From positions 1 through 24,977 of the IMG/VR virus record IMGVR_UViG_3300050821_006729: a stretch of DNA of 24,977 bases, one strand, 5' to 3'. The notes under the pieces were generated by a model, which was given only the letters and a program-made list of their open reading frames with translations, ran no database searches and was not told the DNA's origin. Position numbers and translations under genes: made by a program. The DNA comes from a virus. How positions within the stretch are numbered: the first letter of the stretch is position 1; each line of letters starts with the position of its first letter. Shown here in pieces: positions 6,318-12,277 of the stretch.

Positions 6318-6445
6318 CTCTCCTAACGAAGCCGTGGGCCTGAACGCCTTTTGACTCGATAAAGCATTAACGGCTTCACTTAATGCCCACGCACACATCA
6401 CACAAAGCTCTGCTTAATTGCAGGGCCTTTTTCAGTCTAGGAGAG
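6318..6445 (+). promoter_or_regulatory. Structured leader able to mask the ribosome site of the 6456 gene
   Basis: CTCTCCTA at 6318-6325 is perfectly complementary to TAGGAGAG at 6438-6445, the ribosome site of the next gene. Between them lie several exact complementary pairs: GAAGCCGT (6328) with ACGGCTTC (6370), CGTGGGC (6333) with GCCCACG (6385), and hairpin GCATTAA (6364)/TTAATGC (6380), whose loop carries the GGCTTC that can pair back to GAAGCC (a pseudoknot). The terminator hairpin at 6407 is also enclosed. The complementarity is seen; regulation is inference. Confidence 0.5.
6407..6432 (+). terminator. Intrinsic terminator in the leader
   Basis: GCTCTGC, loop TTAATT, GCAGGGC with one wobble pair, then CTTTTT. 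It lies just upstream of the ribosome site of the next gene, so it may attenuate transcription as well as end the previous operon. Confidence 0.7.
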
Positions 6446-6455
6446 AGAACACTGT

Positions 6456-6689
6456 ATGTCAGGATTTAGGCGTCACACCATGTCTGTGCTGCAAAGCGAA
6501 GACTCAATAGGTCCAGACGGCAAGGTCCTTGACCCAAACAGCGAACGGTATCGAGCTGAAGTCAAAGAAGTAAAGAAGGCAGAGAAGCGACACCGAATGA
6601 TGGTACGCAGAGGGAAATGCCAAACGTGCAAAGCAATGCAGGAGAGATTGAAGCAGCATGAACGAGAACGTTTACAAAGAACTTGTTGA
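6456..6689 (+). CDS. Small charged protein with CxxC motif
   Basis: The 77-residue protein (MSGFRRHTMSVLQSED...) has a long Lys/Arg/Glu-rich helix (AEVKEVKKAEKRHRMMVRRG) and then GKCQTCKAMQERLKQHERER. One CxxC pair alone would need a partner or a second chain to bind zinc. The ribosome site is TAGGAGAG at 6438-6445, slightly far from the ATG; an internal ATG at 6480 lacks one. The end overlaps the following 45-residue gene. Function unknown; a small nucleic-acid-binding protein is possible. Confidence 0.65.
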   Translation: MSGFRRHTMSVLQSEDSIGPDGKVLDPNSERYRAEVKEVKKAEKRHRMMVRRGKCQTCKAMQERLKQHERERLQRTC

Positions 6690-6795
6690 ACAGCAGCAAC
6701 GCAAGACCGATGTTCTGAACTGCATTCTCGACACCTTGCGAATACTGCACGGTACGACTAAGGAATTAGCCCAGGCTCTCAAGCCCAAAGGTTAA
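6658..6795 (+). CDS. Very small helical protein (45 residues)
   Basis: The frame reads MNENVYKELVEQQQRKTDVL and ends in LAQALKPKG. It overlaps the previous gene by 32 bp in another frame and is preceded by CAGGAGAG about ten bases before the ATG, the same ribosome-site type as most genes here. The whole sequence is predicted helical and could form a short coiled coil. Function unknown. Confidence 0.55.
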   Translation: MNENVYKELVEQQQRKTDVLNCILDTLRILHGTTKELAQALKPKG

Positions 6796-7091
6796 ACAAG
6801 AGTTTCGCACAGGGGAGCAACAAGACTTCGGGTGCACCAAGAATTGTTGAGCGTGCGAAGGGTATAGTTGGTTTCCGGTTGACGTGATGACTACAGGTTC
6901 TGTAGTCGGAGTCAGAGACTAATTGCCTCTCCCCAGAAATACTACCGACCTTCCACCTACTGTCCCTTCGGGTGGAATCATACCTTCCCATCCCTCCGCT
7001 CCTCTCCTAGCGTTGGCCTTGTAACAGAGCAGGTATCGAGCCGGGTCAGTTTGGGAACACCCGGCACATCCTCATATAGGAGAGCAGTTCA
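6796..7091 (+). ncRNA. Non-coding, hairpin-rich segment; candidate structured RNA
   Basis: No credible gene fills these 296 bp. Nested pairs are TTCGCAC (6804-6810) with GTGCGAA (6853-6859) and, inside, CAACAA (6818-6823) with TTGTTG (6844-6849). A perfect hairpin GACTACAG-gtt-CTGTAGTC follows at 6889-6907. GGGGAG (6812-6817) can alternatively pair with CTCCCC (6929-6934). No tRNA T-arm or anticodon arrangement is found. The right end is the leader listed next. Confidence 0.4.
7002..7084 (+). promoter_or_regulatory. Leader able to mask the ribosome site of the 7092 gene
   Basis: CTCTCCTA (7002-7009) is perfectly complementary to TAGGAGAG (7077-7084), the ribosome site of the next gene. Inside lies a hairpin CCGGGT (7041-7046)/ACCCGG (7059-7064). 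The same pair of octamers encloses the leader of the 6456 gene. Reading the first octamer as a minus-strand ribosome site for a 70-residue frame (6779-6991) is the alternative, judged weaker. Confidence 0.5.
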
Positions 7092-7286
7092 ATGGACTTC
7101 GACAAGATATTAAGCAACTTCAAAGATTACCACTTGCCAATTTGCATCGTCATGTTCTGTGTTGGTTCGGTCATGCAGTGGTTTCATCACCTCGACATGG
7201 CATACGTAGCCTACACAGGGACGATTCTAGGGGCAATCACAGGGCACGCTTTCAGCCCAGCGAGTAAGGAACAGCAAGACAAGTAA
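7092..7286 (+). CDS. Small membrane protein, two predicted helices
   Basis: The 64-residue protein (MDFDKILSNFKDYHLPICIV...) has hydrophobic segments at about residues 15-31 (LPICIVMFCVGSVMQWF) and 36-54 (MAYVAYTGTILGAITGHAF), with a charged C-terminus (SKEQQDK). Two helices with a charged tail fit a class II holin, but no endolysin gene is nearby, so this stays a possibility only. It follows TAGGAGAG and the structured leader, so its translation may be controlled. Confidence 0.7.
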   Translation: MDFDKILSNFKDYHLPICIVMFCVGSVMQWFHHLDMAYVAYTGTILGAITGHAFSPASKEQQDK

Positions 7287-7303
7287 GACTCAGGAGTGCA
7301 GCA

Positions 7304-7450
7304 ATGCACGACGCAGAGTATGACGTTCTTTTGAACCCATACAAGTTCTCGGACTTTTGCGAGTCCGCATTAACACCACAAGAAATACAGACCAGGAGAA
7401 AACGAACATGTCAGTTGAAACAGAAGTCAAGGCAGTGGCCGAAGATGTAA
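7304..7450 (+). CDS. Possible 48-residue protein overlapping the next gene
   Basis: The frame starts at ATG 7304 with CAGGAG seven bases upstream and reads MHDAEYDVLLNPYKFSDFCE. It runs 43 bp into the following gene. The N-terminal 30 residues look protein-like; the part within the overlap is basic and may be a by-product of the other frame. No family recognised. Confidence 0.45.
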   Translation: MHDAEYDVLLNPYKFSDFCESALTPQEIQTRRKRTCQLKQKSRQWPKM

Positions 7451-7791
7451 AGGCAGATATTGAGAAGGTCTCTGCTGAAGTAGAAGCGGACCTTGATAAG
7501 GTAACACCTGAAGCAAAGGCTGAAGTGGAAAAAGCTGAAGCTGCGATTGCGAAGGTTGAGAAGGCAGCTCGTATTGATGTCACGGTTGCTGAGAAGTTGA
7601 CCGTGCGAGAGTTGGAGTTGGAATTCATCAAGATTCAGATGGACCTGCGTACCCTGAGCGAGAAGGCTTTAGCCGTGCAGAAGAACTTCCAGCAGACGAT
7701 TGAAGTGCTAAAGAAACGCTACGCTGCTGACGGGGACTACGTGTGGCATGAGTTGGGAGCGTTCTTCCAGAGGATTGAAAAGAAGCTCTAA
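7408..7791 (+). CDS. Coiled-coil protein with heptad-like Ala/Glu/Lys/Val repeats
   Basis: The 127-residue protein starts at ATG 7408, preceded by CCAGGAGA. Residues 1-55 consist of near-repeats of about 7-11 residues (VKAVAEDVKADIEKV, VEADLDKVTPEAKAEVEKA), a long amphipathic helix. Residues 60-127 (LTVRELELEFIKIQMDLRTL ... VLKKRYAADGDYVWHELGAF) are also helical. No membrane segment is seen. Position between a membrane protein and the fibre-like gene suggests an accessory or structural role, not proven. Confidence 0.75.
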   Translation: MSVETEVKAVAEDVKADIEKVSAEVEADLDKVTPEAKAEVEKAEAAIAKVEKAARIDVTVAEKLTVRELELEFIKIQMDLRTLSEKALAVQKNFQQTIEVLKKRYAADGDYVWHELGAFFQRIEKKL

Positions 7792-7797
7792 GCAGCC

Positions 7798-7944
7798 ATG
7801 CTCTATCAACGAAAAACGTTCACCCTACCAACGACAAACCGACAGATGACCGCTGAGGAATATGCGGTTGCTGTCGGAGCTGTCTCTGCTAAGCCGAGTG
7901 CCCAGCCCAAGCCGACCAAGAAAACCAAAGAACGAAAGTCATAA
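7798..7944 (+). CDS. Small basic protein (48 residues)
   Basis: The frame reads MLYQRKTFTLPTTNRQMTAE and ends KPTKKTKERKS. The ordered part is short; the Pro/Lys-rich tail is probably disordered. It starts 6 bp after the previous stop and ends 12 bp before the fibre-like gene. No clear ribosome site other than AAGAAG upstream; coupling to the previous gene is likely. Function unknown. Confidence 0.5.
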   Translation: MLYQRKTFTLPTTNRQMTAEEYAVAVGAVSAKPSAQPKPTKKTKERKS

Positions 7945-7956
7945 GGAACACCCCGC

Positions 7957-9318
7957 ATGTCTAACCCAGTGAGTTTGATTCTTACTGACACAAATGGAAA
8001 CTCGCTTCAGGTGACTGGGGCAACTATTTTGACGCCTGCTGAACGGCACGCTTTAGGAATCTTGTTGTCACAGCCAATATCTGCTGTGCTGACAGACCAC
8101 TCAGGCAATCCGCTTCAGCTCTCTTCGTCAGCAGCTTCTAGTGCATGGGCAAGCCTCACAGGAGACTTGACCGAAACCCAGGTCATCCCATGGGATGGTG
8201 GTACGGTCGGCACACCGGACTCTGGAATATCCCGCATCGGCTCCGCGTCCCTCGCCATCGGTAATGGGACGACAGGAAACACGTCAGGTAGTCTGACGCT
8301 ATCAAGTCTTTACGCAAGCCTCGTCGATACCGTCGCCGTCACGTTGACTGGAGTATTCACTGACGGCACTGGTTCAGTCGGCACAAACGGCCAAGTCCTC
8401 TCATCGACCGTGACCGGAACGAAGTGGATTAACGCCGCTGCAAGTGGTGTCACGTCAGTCTCTGGCGATGGAACGATTCTCAGCAACTCAGGCTCGACCG
8501 GAGCGGTCACTCTCACACTTGAAAACGCTGGTCAGAATACAGTTCTGGCTGGTCCGATTTCAGGCGGAACTGGGGCACCGACTTATCGTTCGTTTGGTGT
8601 AGCAGACCTTCCGACTTCGGGAACATGGGCATTCGCTGGCACATTCTCAGGCAACTCCACAGTCAGCGGCAATGAGCTAATAACGGGCACGGAGACCCAC
8701 GGTCTCACTTCGTACACAGTGGCGATTACCAATTCTCCACAGCTAGTCATCGCAGGTTCTTACCAGAGTGCAACGAGCACGTTCGCAGAAGATTCGTGGA
8801 CTATCAGTGATGTCATCGGCACGGGAACCAACGGCACGAGCACGCTCACGTTGACGCACAGCGGAACCACAGGAACCGCAGCAGTTTCGGTGCCCCAGTT
8901 GAACACAAATACGCTGGTAGGCACTACAGCTATGGCGGCAACAATTGCTTCTGGTGAATTTACTTGGACAATTGCAGGCACCGTGGAGTATGTAATACAA
9001 AATGCCGTATTCAGAGGAAGCAACACAGGTGTTATAGGTTTCTCAGCAGGTGCACCTAACGCCGGAGGAGCAGACACTGCTATTTCTCGCGTATCAGCAG
9101 GAATACTCGCAATCGGAACGGGTGCCTCGGGCAGCACTGCCGGAACTATAGCGATGACGACGCAGTTGTTCACGGCATCGGCTTCGGCACCAACGAGTGC
9201 AGGAACAGCAGGAACAGTAGGCCAGATAATCTACAACGGCGGCTTCCTCTATCTCTGCACGGTAACAGGTGCGGCTGGTTCCGCAACGTGGACAAAGATT
9301 AGCTCGACATCAGTTTAA
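7957..9318 (+). CDS. Repeat-rich fibre-like protein
   Basis: The 453-residue protein is dominated by Ser, Thr, Gly, Ala and Val with very few charged residues, typical of trimeric beta-rich phage fibres. The N-terminal region repeats a small unit: VSLILTDTNGNSLQVTGA then ISAVLTDHSGNPLQLSSS. A motif ISRIGSASLAIGNGTTGN (about residues 90-107) recurs near the C-terminus as ISRVSAGILAIGTGASGS. TWAFAGTFSGNSTVSGN resembles repeats in many tail-fibre genes. It ends with a strand-rich knob (GQIIYNGGFLYLCTVTGAAG). AAGGAACA precedes the ATG. It most likely contributes to a tail or head fibre, and host binding is inferred. No depolymerase or chaperone domain is recognised. Confidence 0.75.
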   Translation: MSNPVSLILTDTNGNSLQVTGATILTPAERHALGILLSQPISAVLTDHSGNPLQLSSSAASSAWASLTGDLTETQVIPWDGGTVGTPDSGISRIGSASLAIGNGTTGNTSGSLTLSSLYASLVDTVAVTLTGVFTDGTGSVGTNGQVLSSTVTGTKWINAAASGVTSVSGDGTILSNSGSTGAVTLTLENAGQNTVLAGPISGGTGAPTYRSFGVADLPTSGTWAFAGTFSGNSTVSGNELITGTETHGLTSYTVAITNSPQLVIAGSYQSATSTFAEDSWTISDVIGTGTNGTSTLTLTHSGTTGTAAVSVPQLNTNTLVGTTAMAATIASGEFTWTIAGTVEYVIQNAVFRGSNTGVIGFSAGAPNAGGADTAISRVSAGILAIGTGASGSTAGTIAMTTQLFTASASAPTSAGTAGTVGQIIYNGGFLYLCTVTGAAGSATWTKISSTSV

Positions 9319-9327
9319 GGACACGAC

Positions 9328-9513
9328 ATGATTAAATTTCTGAAGTGGTTGCTTCACTTGCTGGAACCAAAGACCGAAGCAACCGTAACACTCGCGGACC
9401 TCAACACTTTACTGAACACTCTTCGAGCCGACGAAACTCTCGCATCGGCCCACGCTTTCACAATTCTCGCCAGGGTCAAGGCTGAGGTGAACAAGTTAGG
9501 GGCGGGTGCATAA
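9328..9513 (+). CDS. Small protein downstream of the fibre-like gene
   Basis: The 61-residue protein begins MIKFLKWLLHLLEPKTEATV, an amphipathic, hydrophobic N-terminal helix, followed by a helical part (LADLNTLLNTLRADETLASA). AAGGA precedes the ATG. The stop codon overlaps the next start as TAATG, so the two are translationally coupled. Function unknown; a membrane-associated peptide is possible. Confidence 0.6.
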   Translation: MIKFLKWLLHLLEPKTEATVTLADLNTLLNTLRADETLASAHAFTILARVKAEVNKLGAGA

Positions 9514-9866
9514 TGCTATACGTCATCTTAGCCGATGCCACGGTTCCTGCTGTTCAGTCTGTAATTTGGATTATCGAACACTTTAGCGCATTGGGTTGGC
9601 CTGCACTATGTTATGGGGTCTGGAAAGGTGCTAGGTTACTGACACAAGTAGAAGAACGAGCCATTCAAGCAGAGCAACACATCAACACACTCGCAACGAA
9701 TCATTTTCCACACATGGAAGCGAGTCTGGCAAACCAAGACAACCTTCTGAAGTCGATGGACGGTAGTCTGAAGACAATGGTAAGCAGCTTAGACGTTCTT
9801 GCGTCACAGAGACCCAAGCGCACAACCATTCGACAAAACCGCGCCACACGACCTGAGAACGACTAG
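9513..9866 (+). CDS. Membrane-anchored coiled-coil protein
   Basis: The 117-residue protein has a hydrophobic N-terminal segment (about residues 10-36, VPAVQSVIWIIEHFSALGWP and onward) and then a coiled-coil region (LLTQVEERAIQAEQHINTLA, MEASLANQDNLLKSMDGSLK). A basic, probably disordered tail ends it (RPKRTTIRQNRATRP). Its ATG overlaps the previous stop (TAATG). Small membrane-plus-coiled-coil proteins near fibre genes are often lysis accessory proteins (XhlA or spanin-like), but no diagnostic motif is seen. Confidence 0.65.
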   Translation: MLYVILADATVPAVQSVIWIIEHFSALGWPALCYGVWKGARLLTQVEERAIQAEQHINTLATNHFPHMEASLANQDNLLKSMDGSLKTMVSSLDVLASQRPKRTTIRQNRATRPEND

Positions 9867-10575
9867 CAAGAAGAACACCACAGGACAGAAGCCAAGGGAA
9901 TAGCCAAGGGTACACGCATACGCTTTCAATCCGCGCTATAAGCCGGAGGTTGACCTATAAGCAGTAAGAGGCAGGCAGAGACATCATAGGGACACAGCAT
10001 AAGCTTTGTTCCCAGGTATTTGCCAAGCCTCAACCCCATGTAAGTCTCTTTCATATCTGTATGATGGGACTGCTTAACTTCAGTCCTGGGCTTCAATCCA
10101 AGGCTCCTGCCAAGCCTTTGCCTTGCATCTGCTCTGCTTCACCCAGGTGTAGGCCGCTATTTCAGCTCAGCAAAACGCCTTGGACCGTCCCATAGCACAT
10201 TACCCGGCAGTGTTACTACGCTTTTCCTTCGCATTACCACGGCAAACACCTTGTTTTCAATGCATGGCTGTACGCACGCTTCGCAGGCGTGGTGATTCCC
10301 TTGACCATCCCAGGTCAAAAGTCCCCGCGTTTGCCCAGGACCAACCCGGTCGATAGCAAAGCACTGACCAGGGAACGCTAGGCACATCACCCGGCACATG
10401 CTAAGCCGTAGCAAAGAGAATGCTTTGCCAACAGCATTGAGACCCGGCAGGGATGTCCCCCAGTGACGGCAATGCAGGCGTGGCCTTGGTACAGCATCCC
10501 CAAAGTCAACGCATGGCAACCGCACGGCAGAACCATAGCTAGTCCCTGGGTAGAGACCCAGAGTAGGAGAGAACG
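9867..10575 (+). other. Long non-coding, hairpin-rich region
   Basis: No frame here has both a ribosome site and protein-like composition; the longest open frames run leftward and lack both. Visible structures include TTGACC/GGTCAA (10301-10318), GCAAAG/CTTTGC (around 10411-10428) and a perfect CTGGGT-agag-ACCCAG hairpin at 10546-10561 ending 2 bp before the ribosome site of the next gene. CCCGGCA occurs at 10203, 10390 and 10443. GCATCCCCAAAG (10494) is shared with positions 11-22, and CACCCGGCACAT (10388) with 7058. CTATAAGC is repeated at 9936 and 9955. No tRNA was found. It may carry structured RNA, promoters or a recognition site. Confidence 0.5.
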
Positions 10576-10830
10576 ATGACAGAACAAGAGATTATCCAGG
10601 AGTTGCGGAGCCTGATAGCTTCGCAGAAAGCCCTGATAGATGCCCAGCGTGACTGCATAGCCATGCTGAGTCATCCGGTCTGGATGGTGACCAACGACAC
10701 AAACAAGACCATTCCCTATGTAGCTCCGTTCATGCCGAGCTATCCAGGTTTAGGTGGAAGCACGAGTGACCCTCTGCCACCCCACGGCATCACCTTTTGC
10801 AAGAGCCAGCAGGCAGAGCAGAACTCCTAG
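10576..10830 (+). CDS. Hypothetical protein, 84 residues
   Basis: The protein begins MTEQEIIQELRSLIASQKAL, a helical, coiled-coil-like N-terminus of about 32 residues, then a Pro/Gly/Ser-rich extended part (YVAPFMPSYPGLGGSTSDPL). TAGGAGAG precedes the ATG, itself just after a perfect hairpin. It overlaps no neighbour and is followed 11 bp later by the next gene. A short helix plus extended tail could be a minor structural or adaptor protein; nothing more can be said. Confidence 0.65.
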   Translation: MTEQEIIQELRSLIASQKALIDAQRDCIAMLSHPVWMVTNDTNKTIPYVAPFMPSYPGLGGSTSDPLPPHGITFCKSQQAEQNS

Positions 10831-10841
10831 GAGAAGCAGTA

Positions 10842-11228
10842 ATGGAAAATGAAGTAGTCAACGAGACAAGAACCCGCACCTGTCACAACGAAGGTTGCAC
10901 TGAGACCCTGAGCTACACCCCAGGCGTCACCCAGATTACTGAGCAGTTCGCTATCGAACTTGGGCAATGGCTCACGGTCATGGGAGAGAACCTTCAGCCT
11001 GTGAATGGTGGATTTGCAGTGGTGCCTGGTATCAAGACATTCTGCTCGACCCAATGTCTGAAAGAGTACATCGAAGGCATGACCAAAGAATACGAGGAAG
11101 CAGAGGAACGAGCTGTTCAGCACATGCAAGAGCTTGTTGCTGGGAACATCGTAGAGCTGGAGGACCTGGACCTTATCGACAAGCCCGACCTGGAAAAACT
11201 GAGAGCAGCGGCAGAGGGAAAGTCTTAA
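10842..11228 (+). CDS. Putative zinc-binding protein
   Basis: The 128-residue protein starts at ATG 10842 with TAGGAGAA upstream. Residues 14-19 (CHNEGC) and 68-72 (CSTQC) form two Cys pairs suited to bind one zinc, with a long insertion between them. An acidic helical C-terminus (KEYEEAEERAVQHMQELVAG) follows. Its 3' end overlaps the convergent minus-strand gene by 4 bp. No named family recognised. Confidence 0.65.
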   Translation: MENEVVNETRTRTCHNEGCTETLSYTPGVTQITEQFAIELGQWLTVMGENLQPVNGGFAVVPGIKTFCSTQCLKEYIEGMTKEYEEAEERAVQHMQELVAGNIVELEDLDLIDKPDLEKLRAAAEGKS

Positions 11229-12226
11229 TCAGGCTCAGCAAATACAAAGCCACGTCCAAAGCACCTCTTGCACAAAGTTCTCGGCAAAGGCGCAAATTGT
11301 GACCCTTTTGATGGGAAACAAGGGTGTCCATCGACCCAGCGAGAATCGTGAGGGAAGTCCTTATCCACGCAATGCATCAATATCTCCCCAGCCTGATTTG
11401 TCACGGTAATTGATTCTTGAAAAATGGGCATTACCGTCATCCGATTGGCAAAGGTAATTTGTGGTCCAGTATTTACGATGCGAAGGTCTTCATTGCCCTG
11501 AAACGATTGGTCTCCGACTCGATAAGTAAAGTAGAAGGTATATTCCTGGGTGTTGACGTTCTCAGGTATCCAAAGAATCTTGTCTCCCGGAGATGTTCGG
11601 TCTATTTCTGGGTAATTTCTCTCTACGTAACTGTGCGTGATTAGTTGTGCCGCAACATTTTTGTCGGCTTCCGCTTTGGCTACACCAATCATCTCCTCAT
11701 CACGCATGCGCATGAAGCTATTGAAAAGTGGTTTGTGTGCGTTCTCCCCACTCACAATAAGAATCCAACCGGGAGGCCCATTAGGGCCTAGTGATGCTGA
11801 AAAGGCTCCGGGGTTGACGAAGAAGAAATCAAGTTGTGTCTCTGAGTAGATGGAACGCCGACCGTAGAAGCCAAAGAGAAGGGCAGTACCGATAAGAATA
11901 GCCAGCCGTATCCATCGAGCCGCAGGAGTAAGCTGCCATACCGAATACGACCCAGACACCAGGGCCACAGTAAACCATGCCCATGCCTCACAGGGGTGAT
12001 TCTCCAACATCGAGTACCCCAGTGGGCCAACGGTAAAAATTACAGACGCAACGAGACCAAGAGCGTCTAGTGCACGCTTCCTACTACTTCTTCTGCGTGG
12101 AACGCTATCCAACCACTCGACGACTTGGTGCCATCGCCAGATGAGCCGGAGCTTTACGACTTCACCATCGCTCATTTCATTAAGAACCCCAATGGAGAGA
12201 GTGAATATATTCGCAGACTTCACCAC
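11225..12226 (-). CDS. Lone minus-strand membrane protein
   Basis: The frame encodes up to 333 residues from GTG 12226; ATG at residue 18 (MSDGEVVKLRLIWRWHQ) is an alternative start, and neither has a strong ribosome site. A basic segment (PRRRSSRKRALDA) precedes three hydrophobic segments (LGLVASVIFTVGPLGYSML, WAWFTVALVSGSYSVW, IRLAILIGTALLFGFYG) at about residues 55-120. A soluble domain of about 210 residues follows (FFFVNPGAFSASL, YTFYFTYRVGDQSF). Near the C-terminus are CVDKDFPHD and CKRCFGRG. It is the only leftward gene in the right 22 kb, which marks it as an inserted accessory gene. An envelope or superinfection role is inference. Confidence 0.75.
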   Translation of the reverse strand: MVKSANIFTLSIGVLNEMSDGEVVKLRLIWRWHQVVEWLDSVPRRRSSRKRALDALGLVASVIFTVGPLGYSMLENHPCEAWAWFTVALVSGSYSVWQLTPAARWIRLAILIGTALLFGFYGRRSIYSETQLDFFFVNPGAFSASLGPNGPPGWILIVSGENAHKPLFNSFMRMRDEEMIGVAKAEADKNVAAQLITHSYVERNYPEIDRTSPGDKILWIPENVNTQEYTFYFTYRVGDQSFQGNEDLRIVNTGPQITFANRMTVMPIFQESITVTNQAGEILMHCVDKDFPHDSRWVDGHPCFPSKGSQFAPLPRTLCKRCFGRGFVFAEPD

Positions 12227-12277
12227 GCGTGTCTAGGCTGACCTTCCATTGGACTGAAGATTTAGGAGAGCAAACAA

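Noticed and set aside
6779-6991. Minus-strand 70-residue frame with TAGGAGAG upstream and a PFARSTI peptide also present in the 2799-2936 leftward extension
   Set aside because: The DNA identity around the shared peptide is only about half, the composition is not protein-like, and the segment is explained by plus-strand hairpins. The leftward gene itself probably starts after its PFARSTI. Kept as a curiosity.
7092-7286. Firm holin assignment
   Set aside because: Two helices fit, but no endolysin or spanin is recognisable in the window.
10157-10674. Leftward frames in the long non-coding region
   Set aside because: They are rich in Cys, Arg and Trp without domain pattern or ribosome site, and one runs through the start of the 10576 gene.
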